Source: Cinclus cinclus (lineage: Eukaryota > Chordata > Aves > Passeriformes > Cinclidae). Taken from it: a DNA stretch of 64,000 nucleotides. Where the stretch lies: positions 19,777,662 through 19,841,661 of the forward strand of contig NC_085050.1 of NCBI RefSeq assembly GCF_963662255.1, given 5' to 3'. Position 1 is the stretch's first letter. Each line of letters starts with the position of its first letter. Made by a program: the position numbers and the translations under genes. Shown piece by piece: positions 25,101-36,960 of the stretch. The notes under the pieces were generated by a model. The model worked only from the letters and a program-made list of their open reading frames with translations, did no database searches and was not told the origin of the DNA.

Positions 25101-27306
25101 GGTTTTTTTTTGATCTGGGTATATATGCAGTTTGGGAGAAGGTAGAAGTTATTCTCTGGAAATGAGCTCCAACTTCAGCATTATGTGTTCAGGAACCTCA
25201 GATTAGGAATTCTCACAGGGGAGTTCATATTGCTGGAATGGTCCCAAGGCTATGGATTGGTGAGAAAAAACTCTTGATTTACCTTTTGCTCGTGGCCTGC
25301 TGTGCTCTCTATTGACAGAACATCTGTTCTTCATGTAGTTGTATGGAGTCAGTCATGCTGCCTAGTCTCAACATGTTTCTTACAACTTTGTTTTAGGACA
25401 TTTTTGCTAACATTGTTTTAAATGTTTGAATTTTGCCAGTTTATTGTTTCATAGACTGCAGAGAAAAAAAGTATTTACTTATACAGTTAAATTACCTCAT
25501 AATTACAACCTGTAAATTTTGTTTAGATTAATCATATCACTTAAGTTTGTTTTAACTGAAGCTTTTCAGCCCTACATACCTCTGCACAAAGCCTTTTCCT
25601 TCAGTACATAGTAGAGCCTTTGCTTCAGCTAAGCTTGTCAATAATTTCCTCTGTTGATATAATAATTGTTTCCCATGTAGATTTTAGCATTTTAGGTTAA
25701 TTGCTCTGTAAAAAGCAGGGGAAATGGAGGATCTTGTTATGCACCTTACTGGACATAAAACTAGCTAGGTGATTAATAGGCATATGATCAGAGAGGCACA
25801 TGGCTGATGTGCCTCAGCAGTTACTTGTTTCTTCAGGCATGGGGTTAGTTAAAGAGGATTGTACCTCACCCCAGAGCCTATGTCGGAGTCCATTATCTGC
25901 AATTGCTACCTGATAACAAGCAAACACGATCACAGGAGCTGCAAAGGGAACCCTGCTGTTGCAGTAGCTTACTGCATAAAATCCTGCCAAGAGCCAGAAA
26001 TATTTCTTGTACTGAAGATCTACCTGCAGGTATCTTTTCTCTTTGAATCAGTGACCATATCTGGTCCTTAATATATTAATTCTCTACAATATTACCATAA
26101 AGGAGTATGCAATATATTGTCAATAATGACATTCTTCAGGCTGCTGTGATGATACTTACCAAACTTCAAGGCATCCTCTCCAGACATATAGAATGATCTG
26201 ATATTCTACTGCAAACCATGTGCAATTCTTTTGCTGAGCAGATAATCTGGTACTGTTGTAATTTGTTTTACACAGAATATAATAATGTGAAAAAAATAAT
26301 GAGAGAATGATTATCAATTGCAAAAGACTTTACTGAGTATGACATTTTGGAGCACAATAACGGTATTAATAATGCCTAGCTGGCACATTCCAGCACCTAA
26401 TATTGAATATTGGCTTGGCTATAATTGCAAACATATCAAGAAGGACTGGAAACTGTCATCAAATGTTGGCTGTTTATTTGGGTCACAGAGTCTTGTGAAT
26501 TCCTGAGAGGAAATCTAAAGTGCTAAATCTCAATTGCTTCAATGGCACTGCAGCATGCAAGAACAGAGTTCTGCCAGCACTGAGAAGGCACCTGATGCAC
26601 ATAAATTCCAAGGTACTAATTTCAAAATTTGCTAAGAGAAATATATTCCAGATAATTCCCTTCCTGTATTTTTCTTGCTTTCACAGAATTACTTTTATTG
26701 ATGTCCCAATCACATATGCAGGAGAAACTTGTGGAAAAGTCTAAAGAAGCAACAAAAAGCTGGATGGAGCTCACTTCATTTTCAGCAAGCAGGAAGGTTG
26801 TTTATTGCCTAAATTACAAAATATCTAAATCCTTTTCTCGCTTAATCATACTTTCTTTACATGGCCTTGCACAAGTATTTCAGCTACTGCATGACTCCTC
26901 CATCTGTTCAAGATGCAGAATATTTGCCCACAAATAAGGAATATAGCAGCTAAAATCATTCCCATATTTTTCAGAATTCTAAAAATCTTTTTATACCACT
27001 TTTAATGTGTTACTTAAAACTCTGGTTTAGAAATTTCAATTTTCTTTTTTTTTTCACTTCAAGTTAGTCATCATCTGTCTCTTTTCTTCATAACAAAGCA
27101 TAACTTTATTGTAGAAATCCTGATATCAAATAAAACTTTTATGCAAGACTAAAAAGGAAATGTTTTTCAATAAATGGTTCTCCCTACACATGTTCATACT
27201 GCCTGGAGGGATATATTTATTTTATTTTAGAAGCTCAGAGTGGTTTTATCAGAGAGCTATAAGCATGGGTTCAGTGTTAGTATATTAGGGCTAGTGAAAC
27301 TTCCAT

Positions 27307-27387
27307 AAAACTTTATTACTATTATTATTAATAATAATAATAATAGTAATAGTAATAGTAATAATAGTAATAATAATAATAATAAAT
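27307..27387. repeat. ATT/AAT trinucleotide microsatellite with palindromic switch
   Basis: The run begins as ATT repeats, switches to AAT repeats near 27330, then alternates AAT with AGT units before returning to AAT. The switch makes a perfect self-complementary stretch that could extrude as a hairpin. The AGT interruptions indicate an old, partly decayed array. Confidence 0.92.
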
Positions 27388-28013
27388 ATGTAGAGGAAAA
27401 ATTATTACTTTAGTGCCTTTTAAAAATATACTACAAAAATAAAAACAGCTTTCTGAAATGCTTATTTATACAATAGTTTACACAATTTTTCCCTTTCCCT
27501 CCTCTTCCCTGATTCTAGCAAGTGTAACAGACCTTACTCATCATTGCCCAACAAATCAGAGTAAACATTTCAACCCATTTTACAATGTTTTAAATAAATA
27601 CATAAGAAAAAGCAGTGATTAATCTGTCCCCAAGTGATATTTGCTTCAGTTACAAGACTGTAAGATCGTTATAGGAAATGCTGATGCAACTAAAACTCTC
27701 AGAGACAGAAGCCAACGAGTTACCCAGACATACCTAAGAACAGAATGTTGCCTGTAGGCTTTATCCAGGGAAAAGGTTAGAAACTATTGCCCTATGTAGA
27801 CTGCTTGTTACTGTTAAACTTTTCACTTGTTAGTCTTCATTGCCTTTTTACTGCTTTCTGTTGATTTTTTAAATAGAACTAATTTCCTGTGTTGTAGTTC
27901 ACTTGCTTTTATCACTGCTTACTCTATAACATTAACAATAGTCATTAACTGGAACATGATCTTATTCTAAACCAGACTCCAAATAGTTTTGGTGTTATCA
28001 AAACATATTGGGG

Positions 28014-28042
28014 TTTCTTTTCTTTTCTTTTCTTTTTTTTTT
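28014..28042. repeat. TTTTC pentanucleotide run ending in poly(T)
   Basis: About four TTTTC units followed by a run of 10 T. Simple sequence, no element attached. Confidence 0.85.
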
Positions 28043-30764
28043 AATTATTTGCAGGAAACAGGTAGCAAACTGCGTACTGACTAAGTCTTAAGAGTAATTC
28101 CTTTTTCAATTCAGCTGTCTCTCAAGGGGCAGCAATTCACTTTCATAGTATTCTGCGATAGTTTTTCCTGCAACAAGACTAAAGGGGAAAATGGAACACT
28201 TCTTTTCTTGGAAGAAAGATCTTTAAAACAGATTTAAATAATTTGGTGCTTCTACTTTAAAATTCTTGAAGCTTAAGTATCCTTACACAGAAACCATTTT
28301 CTCCACTCTGAGGTGACAGATTCTAAACAGTCCAGAAGAAATCTACACAGGGAGAAATGGCTTTTTGAGAAGAACAGGGAAGTATTCAGCTTTAACTTCC
28401 CAAAGAAGATAAAATATTTGGATTTTGTCTTGTGCTAACAATCAGAGTGACTCTGAAGAGAAATATACCCTTGTTTTCAAGGATATACAAGTCAGTGAAT
28501 GAATCTGAGAAAACTCTAATGCTGTTTTCTACTTAATCTGAATCTAAAATAGGATATTGGTAGTCCAAGAATTTGTCAGTCTAGTTATAACTGACAATAG
28601 CTAAAATCACATTTCCTTTTCTCCCCTTTTCTTTCTATCATCAGTAAATCAAATTACGGGGATTTTTTTTTTTTATGTAGTGAGGGGACAGGTAATAATT
28701 TGAAAAAAATCTTCACTGTTTTAATTAGGATTACCTATTTTATAAATAAGTAATAGTGTGCTGCAAATATTATACAAAAATGTAAAAGCAAAAACTCAAT
28801 TTTACCAGAAGTGGATCATCTTAATAATGGGATCATAATCACATTACCTCAAATTATTTTTTTTTTCTTTTATGTAACCAACATTGTTCAGGCTTCTATC
28901 TAATGCAACCACAATTTTTTCAATAGACTTGATTTTAAAAATGTGATGGCTAAAATCACTGGTAGAAAAATTAAAGAAACTATTAACTTAAAAGATTTGA
29001 TTTATGTGGGAAATTTTTTTTCTATTTTTACATGCTTAAGTTAGACCTTCTCATCTCAATTTCCCTTGCCTGAATTTGGTTAGATTTTGATTTCTTTTGG
29101 TTTTGCTAATGACTTTTTTTTATGCAAATATTATTCTTTATTATCACTTTTAATTTTCTAAATTTTGTTTTGACTTCACCATACTTTCATTTTCTCCTTT
29201 ACAATTCAACTGCTTTCTTTCAGTCACTATTTCTGTTTGCTTTTGATGTCTACTTAGTTTTTCCTCGTTTGTCTGTGTGTTAGAGAGCAGCAAGAGTAGT
29301 GCTGGCCCTCAGAGAGTGAGCCATAAGCACAGGCACTGCTCTCTCCAGGGGGACACGGCTCTACAGGATCTGACTGCAGCACACAGAGCAGGCTACTGAC
29401 CACAGGATCCATCCAGAGGGTTTATCCGAGCTCTTAGTCTTTAGTAAATAGAAAAATACTCATATGCTAATAGCAGTTCATTGTTATCATTTATAACTCT
29501 TAGGTGTTACCTGACCCTCCTACGGGCTCAAATGTGTGACTAGGAACAGAAAAATATGATCCAGCACCACAAAACTTATCACCTGATACACACAAACAGG
29601 CACAAAAATGTTAGTGAAAAGCTTTGTTCCGTTAGCATTCTCACCTGGATTAAGCTGTAATGCTCAGATGCCAGCTACTACCTTATTCAATACATATTGA
29701 AATTACAACAGAGGATTGGATTGACCTGTATATTCCCACAACATACATTTATTTGTATGTATGCTTTTCTAGTGCACTTGAGAAATATAGCTCCTACCAG
29801 TTGTCATGGTTGCTGCCTGCAATCTTAATAAACTTCCTGAAGTGTTTTGAAGAGTGAACAGAAATACTATCCTAGGCAGTCTGCCAGCTGGAAGGATATT
29901 ATAAAATACTGCGCTTGCTCACCAGGGGTTTCCCCCAATATCTTTTCAGATGGCAGCCTGATCTGCTAGACAGAAGCCTCTAGAAGGGCAACACTGTACC
30001 TGTTGCTGGCAGATTTGTTCACACTGTAGGGGTGGGAGTGTCCCAGGAAGGGTTTTCAACCATTTCTTCAAGTCTGGACATTTATATGGTTTTACTTCCA
30101 CTACACCTTTGTGCTTAACAGAACTCTGCCTGTTATTAAAACAATAACACATGAACAGAAAATTTCCCAATTTATAGAAATATTCACATAGTATTAAAAT
30201 TTCTAGATTTGGGAATAGTGAATCTTAAATCATTAGCATTAAAAAGTTAGTCTTGTACCTCAACAGAGATCTGTAGGGCAGATCCTTCAGATTTCATTGG
30301 TTGACTATATGGATTATGCAGTGATTTAGCATGAGCAAGAGTTTCAGCTCTGGCCGCAGTTAAGAAACATAACTTTGGCTTCAAAAACAAAGACAAAAGG
30401 TCACACAAATTCTCTCAAAATTTCACTGAAGGATCTGAATACTACCTTTTTGTCTGCTTTTTAAAATTATCTCAGATTTTTCACTGTCTTCAGGAGGACC
30501 ACAAAAGAGGCTTCTTGTGAATGATTATCCCATTTCTAAATAGCTTAACACATATTAATTTATTGAATGAAGATTCGGCAATCAATAACTATTTTAAAAA
30601 GCAAAGGTTCATCTAAGAAAGAAATCTTTTAAAATATAAAGCGGAACCAGCAACTGGTTCTAAAATTTCCACCTCTGCCTGCCAAAAAGCACAAGTCTTG
30701 ATAGAGGAAGAACACAGCATAACTGTTAAACTATTCACTTTCAGACACAATTATACATTATTGA

Positions 30765-31500
30765 ATCTAGATGGTTCTAGAGTATTTCTGGTGAGGGAGA
30801 TCATCTTGCTAGGCAACTTGTTCCAGTGTGCAGTCACCTGCACAGTAAAGTATTTCTTCTTCATACCCAACTGCAACTTCCTGGGCATCATTTTCTGCCC
30901 ATTGTCTCTTGTTCTGTTGCTTGGCACCACCAAGTAGAGCCTGGCTCCATCCTCTGCCACCTTCCCTTCAGATACTGACAGACATTGATCAGGTCCCTTC
31001 TTGGTAGCCTCTTCTCGAGGTCAGACAAGTCCAATTCTCTCAGTCTATCCCCAAAAGGGTGATGTTCCTGTCCCTCCATCATCTTTGTCACCCTGCTCTG
31101 GACCTGCTCCAGGAGCTCCATGTCTCTCTTGTACTGAGGAGCCCAGAACTGGACACAGCACTCCAGATGAGCTTCACCAGGGCTGAGTAGAGGGGCAGGA
31201 TCAGCAGCCTTGATCTGCTGGCAATGCTGTCCCTAATGCACCCCAGGTACCATTGGCCCTCTTGGCCACAAGGGCACTGCTGGCTCGGGGACACTTGGTG
31301 TCCACCAGGAGCCCCAGGTCCTTCCCTGCAGAGCTGCTTCCCAGCACGGCAGTGCCCAGCCTGTGCTGGTGTGTGGGGTTACTCTTCCCCAAGTGCAGGA
31401 CCCTGCACTTGGTTTTGATGAATTTCACATGGTTTTCTGTTCCCATCTCTCCTGCTGAGGTCTTTCTGAAGGGCTGCACTCTGCGGCACTTTGCAGATCC
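30765..31500 (-). mobile_element. CR1 LINE fragment (RT C-terminal half and part of the 3' region), minus strand
   Basis: Minus-strand frames carry CR1 ORF2 wording in the right order, scattered over several frames. At 31201-31479 I see G-T-E-N-H-V-K-F and L-H-L-G-K-S-N-P-T-H, then K-D-L-G-L-L-V-D-T-K. Around 31088-31200 is the P-L-Y-S-A-L-V-K region. At 30888-31121 is L-L-E-Q-V-Q-S-R-V-T-K-M, then D-L-I-N-V-C-Q-Y-L-K-G, and at 30751-30960 D-G-A-R-L and A-H-W-N-K-L-P. Frame changes between these blocks show at least three indels, so it is a pseudogene copy. The 3' UTR and ATTCTATG tail are missing at the left end. The protein portion is the segment downstream of the catalytic reverse-transcriptase core. 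Confidence 0.9.
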
Positions 31501-33025
31501 TGCCAGTGCATTCTGGACCCTTACAACAAGTGCAAAAACCTACCAGAATTAGGTGTAAGATTTTGTTAGGACAGAAGTCCTGGAATCCAGTTTTCAATAA
31601 GTATATCCACAGGAAAATTTACAGGAACATAAAAAGTTCCAGGAAAATAATTAATAATAATAATAATCATCATCAGTGATTGTTTTGAATCAAATGACAT
31701 TAATTTGGTCTTTGAATTGCATAGGACAGTCTCAAAAAACCAACAGTGGACTTTGCTGGATATTCATTTTCAGACTTGCACTCTTTATTATACTTTAAGC
31801 TGAAGTCAGACATATGCCTTGGTGCAAGGGCTCTCCATTTAATTTCCTTTTCAAATGGATTTTTATACTATACGACATAGCCAACCTTTCACTTCCTAGC
31901 ATGTAGTCTCTTTCAAATATGTTTAATTAACCAGATAAAAAAATGTATCATCTCTCAGTGTTACACAGTCAGACGACTTTCACTTGAGTATGAAGAAAGC
32001 CTGTCCTTTCAGTATCAAAAATAATTCAAATCTTTCCCGAAAAGAGGCCATGAAAAACTTTCTATCCGAATGAGAAAAAATTATTTATGCCACATTCCTT
32101 GATTTTTCTTAAATATTTATCAGATTCAAATCAGTAGAGGAAAAGTATTAGACACAAATGTGAAAGTCTAAAAATACACAGATTTTGACTAAGACAAAAT
32201 TTCAACTTAACTTCTTGGACTTTGTACTTGAGTATGACTTGATCAGACACATCCAAGAATCACTTCAGGCAGAATAGTCCAAAAGTTCTGTTGTTGGTGG
32301 AGGATCATCATGTTGTAATTGTAAATATGACAAATACATAGGCTATAAGTCTCTTTTCCAACCAAATAGGCTGCATCCAAAGAAGCCAAGAAAACCAATT
32401 TATGTTTTTGCAAAAATGCTTACTCTGAAAGGTAATATAAGAAACTGAGTGATACTTTCAGAATGAAGTTTCTCACTCAGATGATGTAAGTTCAGATATG
32501 TGTGTAGCTTTCCTTTTGGGACAAGCCTTTTGCAATGAAGATACAGTTTTTATTGATAAAATACTAGAACTATCAGACCTCTGATTGTCAGTAACATTCC
32601 CCCACAATTTGCTATGAAAAAAATCAGGTTTTTTATGAATGAAGGACCACCAAATCAGTCTCCAGAATTTGTATTACAGCAGAGAGTTTATAGAAAGGTC
32701 ATGAGGCTTTTTATTAAGTTTAAAAAAACAAAGTATTTTATAAGTATAAATAAGTCATAACTTTCATTATTCTGTTATTAACACTAACATTGTTGAAATC
32801 TATCCCATAATTCATATTTGTACCTTTCATCACATCTGCTTTTATTCTAGATTGCAAACTATGAAACAAATATTGTGCTTACCATTGCCAACATTTATGT
32901 TCACCAGAGGTGTGTACTGCATATGATATTAACTGCAGTCTCTGTGGTCTCCATTAATAGCCATTTTTCAATATCTATTACTCAGGAAAAAACTAAATTA
33001 AGCTTTTGGTTTCTCCTAAATATTC

Positions 33026-33053
33026 AGTTTAATTGAGAGAGCTCAATTAAACT
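33026..33053. repeat. Perfect 12-bp hairpin with 4-nt loop
   Basis: AGTTTAATTGAG at 33026-33037 pairs perfectly with CTCAATTAAACT at 33042-33053 across an AGAG loop. Each arm carries a TAATTG/CAATTA homeodomain-type core. It lies in unique AT-rich DNA outside any recognised repeat. Confidence 0.92.
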
Positions 33054-34181
33054 ATTCTTGTGTCAAGCATATTAATGAAGATGACATCTTTAAACACATG
33101 ACTGGTTATATTGCTGCTTGTAACTGACTGATATGGGACATCGGGAGATTTTTATTTTGGGTACTTTTGATACTTCCAGAAGTCTGTGAGATTACATGAA
33201 TCAAAGAAGCATATATATTTGCAAAAGTAGTCAAGGAATAGTATAATTGGATGACTTCTCGATACACTCTATACAAATTACTTTAAAAGGACATCTCAGT
33301 GGAGTTTAAGCGCTACAGAGCAGACTACAGGAAAGGTGAACAAAAGTATAAAGAGACCAGTTCCTCAGATAGTAATTTTACAGTGTTCTACTGTGGGACT
33401 TGCTACACCTTAGGGCAACCAAAAAATTTTATCATCAAAATGTTAGAGAAGTCCCACATCTACAGAAGATGTTTCCTGAGTTAATCTTCTGGATGGCCTT
33501 GTGAGGAATGTGACTAGATTCCAAAAAATTCTAATGCAAATTGACACAAAATTATTTTATTTACAAAAGGCATTACAAAGAATAGTGCTTTTCTCTCAAA
33601 AAATCTAGACAAATTGTCCCTAAAAAATACTGGACAAAACAAAGAATATTACGTTTAAATTGCATGTTTTAATATTTATGAGATAACAATAGAAACTGAA
33701 GCATTTACCTTGATCACAATCACTAAAAACCAGAAAACCTCTGACTTTGTGCAGCCTATTTCTGTCATTGTTAACCTGACCTGACTGGAAATACTTTGGA
33801 ATTTTTCAACAACATTTAACGACAGAACTGTACCATAATCACAGGAAGATTGATTTATGGTAAGTAAGATTAAATTTCATCAACTCTTAATGATAATGTA
33901 CTCCTTCAGAGGCTCTGTATTACCCATTCTATCTCTACAAGCACTGAAATTATGCACTTAATTTACTTTAACCTCTTTAGTTATAAATTTATACGCTCTC
34001 ACGCTCACATTTTTCCGTACTATGAGTTCTACTTTGTATTTGTTAGAATTTTCTGAGTTCAGACACTTTGACAAACTTGATAACATTGCTAGAGTACAAC
34101 CACTATTGATACAAAGGCAAATAACTAAAACTTTCCTATAAGCAAAACAGAATATACTTGAAAAAGGGTTTTCATACAATA

Positions 34182-34223
34182 GTTGGGTTTTTTGGGGTTT
34201 TTTGTTTGGGTTTTTTTTTTTTC
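34182..34223. repeat. T-rich low-complexity stretch with GGG/GGGG spacers
   Basis: T runs interrupted by GGG and GGGG, ending in 12 T followed by CAG. It resembles the stretches at 41181-41311 and 48652-48700. Confidence 0.8.
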
Positions 34224-36129
34224 AGCTTTCTGAATAGGAAGTATTTGAGTATAATACATTCAAGTTTAAACTGGATCCTACCAAATTCTGGAGAAGCAAT
34301 TACAAAGGCATCAATAAGTGCTTTAAACAAATCTGTAATGCTATTCCGGAGGCGATTTTGCTTTGTAAAAACTGATAGTACTGAAAAACAGCTGAGTCGT
34401 CTAATGAAAGAATCATAATTATATAGCTTCCTTAAAGGAAAAAGGAACCCAAACACGACAGCCTTTCAGTTATTAGACAAGAATTTAAATTACTACACAT
34501 GGAGTAAGACACAGTGTTATCACAAAAACCCAAACAAACAAACAAGGGAATAAACTCTTAATTTGTATGTAATTATGTAACTAAAACTACTATCCTAATT
34601 CCTACATACAGGAGGATCAGGTTAAGTCTGCAGAGGTATCAGGCCTGTCCTTTTCACGTCCTAAGTGACGATGCCTAGCTATTATATTGAACTGTTTTGC
34701 TTTGGTAGTCTCAAAATCAGCAGTATCTTTAATATCCTTACACTCCCCAATTGATTTGTTGTTCCTACAGTTATTTTTTTTTTCTCCCAAATGACACAGT
34801 AACTTAAAAACTAATAAAAAGTGTGACTATTATGCCATGGTGGCCCTGGAATTCTGGGGCTAGCAATAGTGTTTATAAATGTGCCATGATATCTAATTTT
34901 AAAAATTATGAAGCACACTTAAAAATGCTTTCATACAATAATCATGGTTTGTGTCATGTTCGATGTATGTGACAGAAAATTATGTATATACCTCAAGTAG
35001 CAAAATCAGCTTTTAATGTAATACTATAATATAAAAAAAATGGGAGCAAAGGATGTTTCAGAGCACTGTATCCATTCAGATGTAGTTAAGATGTGATTTA
35101 AGTCTATGCTGAAGCTAATAATGTTTGTCTGGAATGCAAATTATGAACAGATATATCAAAATGAACACATATAACACACTCCGAAAATATACACTTCTTG
35201 TTTTTAATAACTTCAGAAGGTTGAGAGAATATTATTAAATTGCTAGAATATCCATGTTTTATAAACAGCAACCATTTATAAGAATTCTATAAAAATACAC
35301 TGAAAACTACACCTAATTGTTGTAAAAATATGTTCTAGATATTAATTTTAGGATCTTAATGGACATATAATTCAGAAGCTGCTTGGGTCTGAGCAGTTAC
35401 TCCTAGCTTCTGCCATAGTAAAGCAACAATAGATACTGAGAAATCTTGGCAAAATCCTAATATATTAACTTATTGAAGATATCTAAATATATCTAAGATC
35501 TTGCCAACATTTGTTGAAATAGAGAGCAATGCTTGTTTACTTTTCTACTTTTGCTAAATATATAAATGTTCCAAGTCCATAACACTCTCTACTGATCTCC
35601 CTTTTCAAGTTTGTACTTGAAGTGGTTAGGGTCAGTAAAACATTTCCTGCCAACAACTTTTCGATTAGAAAAATGTTCATTTGTTTGAAAAAAAAACCCC
35701 AAATGGGACAGAAAGCATTTTAGATACTGCTATTTTTTAGTGTAAATGGTTCTATGCTGCTGCAGGATGCAGTTTTAAGTAAAAACAGGAAAATATTTCT
35801 ATACAGAACAGCAGTCAGATTCAAAAAGTGCACAAGCAAGTAAGAAGCCAAACATTAGATCTCCTTACTTAGGAAGCTGAGGACTTAAATGGTCTTGGGA
35901 ACATATGAATATTTTAATCAGCAGACTCACAGAGTGTTTAATAAAATGTCTCTCTCAAGCTCTCTTTCACAGAAAATATTCTCCATCTGTAAAAATAAAT
36001 ACTATTATAGTGATTTTAGAATTCATATTTTTGAATATATCATGCCATTTTTAAGACTTAAGTCTCTACAGCATTCAATTGCTCATATAAAATTACATCT
36101 ACACAAGGAAAACAAGAGAGTGAAAACAG

Positions 36130-36960
36130 AATAACCTGTAGTTGGTGGAAGAACCAAATGAACAGTGACAACAGGAAGCCCCCAGTTTAAAACCCCTCCC
36201 TTAAAAGTACCAGAATCTTAATGTGAATCTTGATTTTCTTTTTCACAGAGCAGAACAATCTCACTAGCACAAGCAGGAAATACTAAAGCAAGCCCCCAGC
36301 TGGTGCACCAATCTCCTACTTTTTCAGGCAAGGTGAGGTTCACCAATTGTTTACACACTAAGATTTTTGTACTCTACTGTCCAACATTGAATGCTTTTAG
36401 TTCTGGATTGGTTAGTTTGTTTTTTTTTCAATTGCCATCCCTGCTCCCTGCTGTTTAGAATCACCACACTGTAGCAGCACAGGGAGGCACAAAGAGCAGG
36501 GCCATCCCACAGGGAAGAGCAACCAAGAGCATTCAGGGCACTCAGAGCACAGTGCCCTTTCCCAACTAAAGTGGACCTGCGTGGAGCTGATAATGGAGTC
36601 CAGCACCAGCCCCAGGCAAAGCAAGGGGATGAACCAGGCACACAGTTTGTCCAGGGATCCAGTTAGGAGCAACAGAAGACAGGACCACAGACAAGACTGG
36701 GAGCAAGATATAACTACCCTATGAGAGGTCCTTCCAGGAGACAAGTTTCCTGCAGTGTAGACCCAAGGTTTGTCTACATGACATGAACATAAACAGGACA
36801 AGCGTGTTCCAGTCCTAGCCCAGGATACGGGATGGGTTAATCAGGCTTCACCATTGGGTCTTCTAGAACCCAATGCAGATGGTGGGATTAGAAGCCCCAG
36901 ATGAGGCTGGTCAGGGTCCTTAAGACCTATGAGCATCTTAAAAGGCCTGAGAATCACAGC
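36130..36960. other. GC-rich island, probable unrecognised repeat
   Basis: About 800 bases, GC-richest from 36435 to 36930. Minus-strand frames are open for 96 and 129 codons (36351-36641, 36412-36801) but read as C-, L- and S-rich sequence with no motif. Short runs such as 'AGCCCCCAG', 'AAAACCCCTCCC' and 'GGACCTGCGTGG' give an LTR-like impression, but no ends or target-site duplication are found. I cannot name it. Confidence 0.35.

Larger units (their letters stand above)
25101..30764. other. AT-rich unique sequence with microsatellites, no gene confirmed
   Basis: Mostly noncoding AT-rich DNA. It includes the trinucleotide microsatellite at 27307-27387 and a TTTTC run at 28014-28042. Small GC-richer patches sit at 29285-29440 and 29900-30120. 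A possible exon at 26687-26796 is discussed among the findings. No recognised repeat family covers the rest. Confidence 0.5.
31501..36129. other. AT-rich unique sequence, no gene seen
   Basis: Noncoding AT-rich DNA containing a short AAT run at 31648-31668, a perfect hairpin at 33026-33053 and a G/T low-complexity stretch at 34182-34223. A frame at 33299-33484 has somewhat protein-like residues but no convincing splice sites. Confidence 0.55.

Noticed and set aside
31001..31552. Plus-strand frames of 61-99 codons
   Set aside because: Antisense shadows of the minus-strand CR1 at 30765-31500.
33299..33484. Possible exon with K-R-Y-R-A-D-Y-R-K-G-E-Q-K-Y-K-E stretch
   Set aside because: Acceptor lacks a pyrimidine tract and no donor site follows in a sensible place; likely chance.
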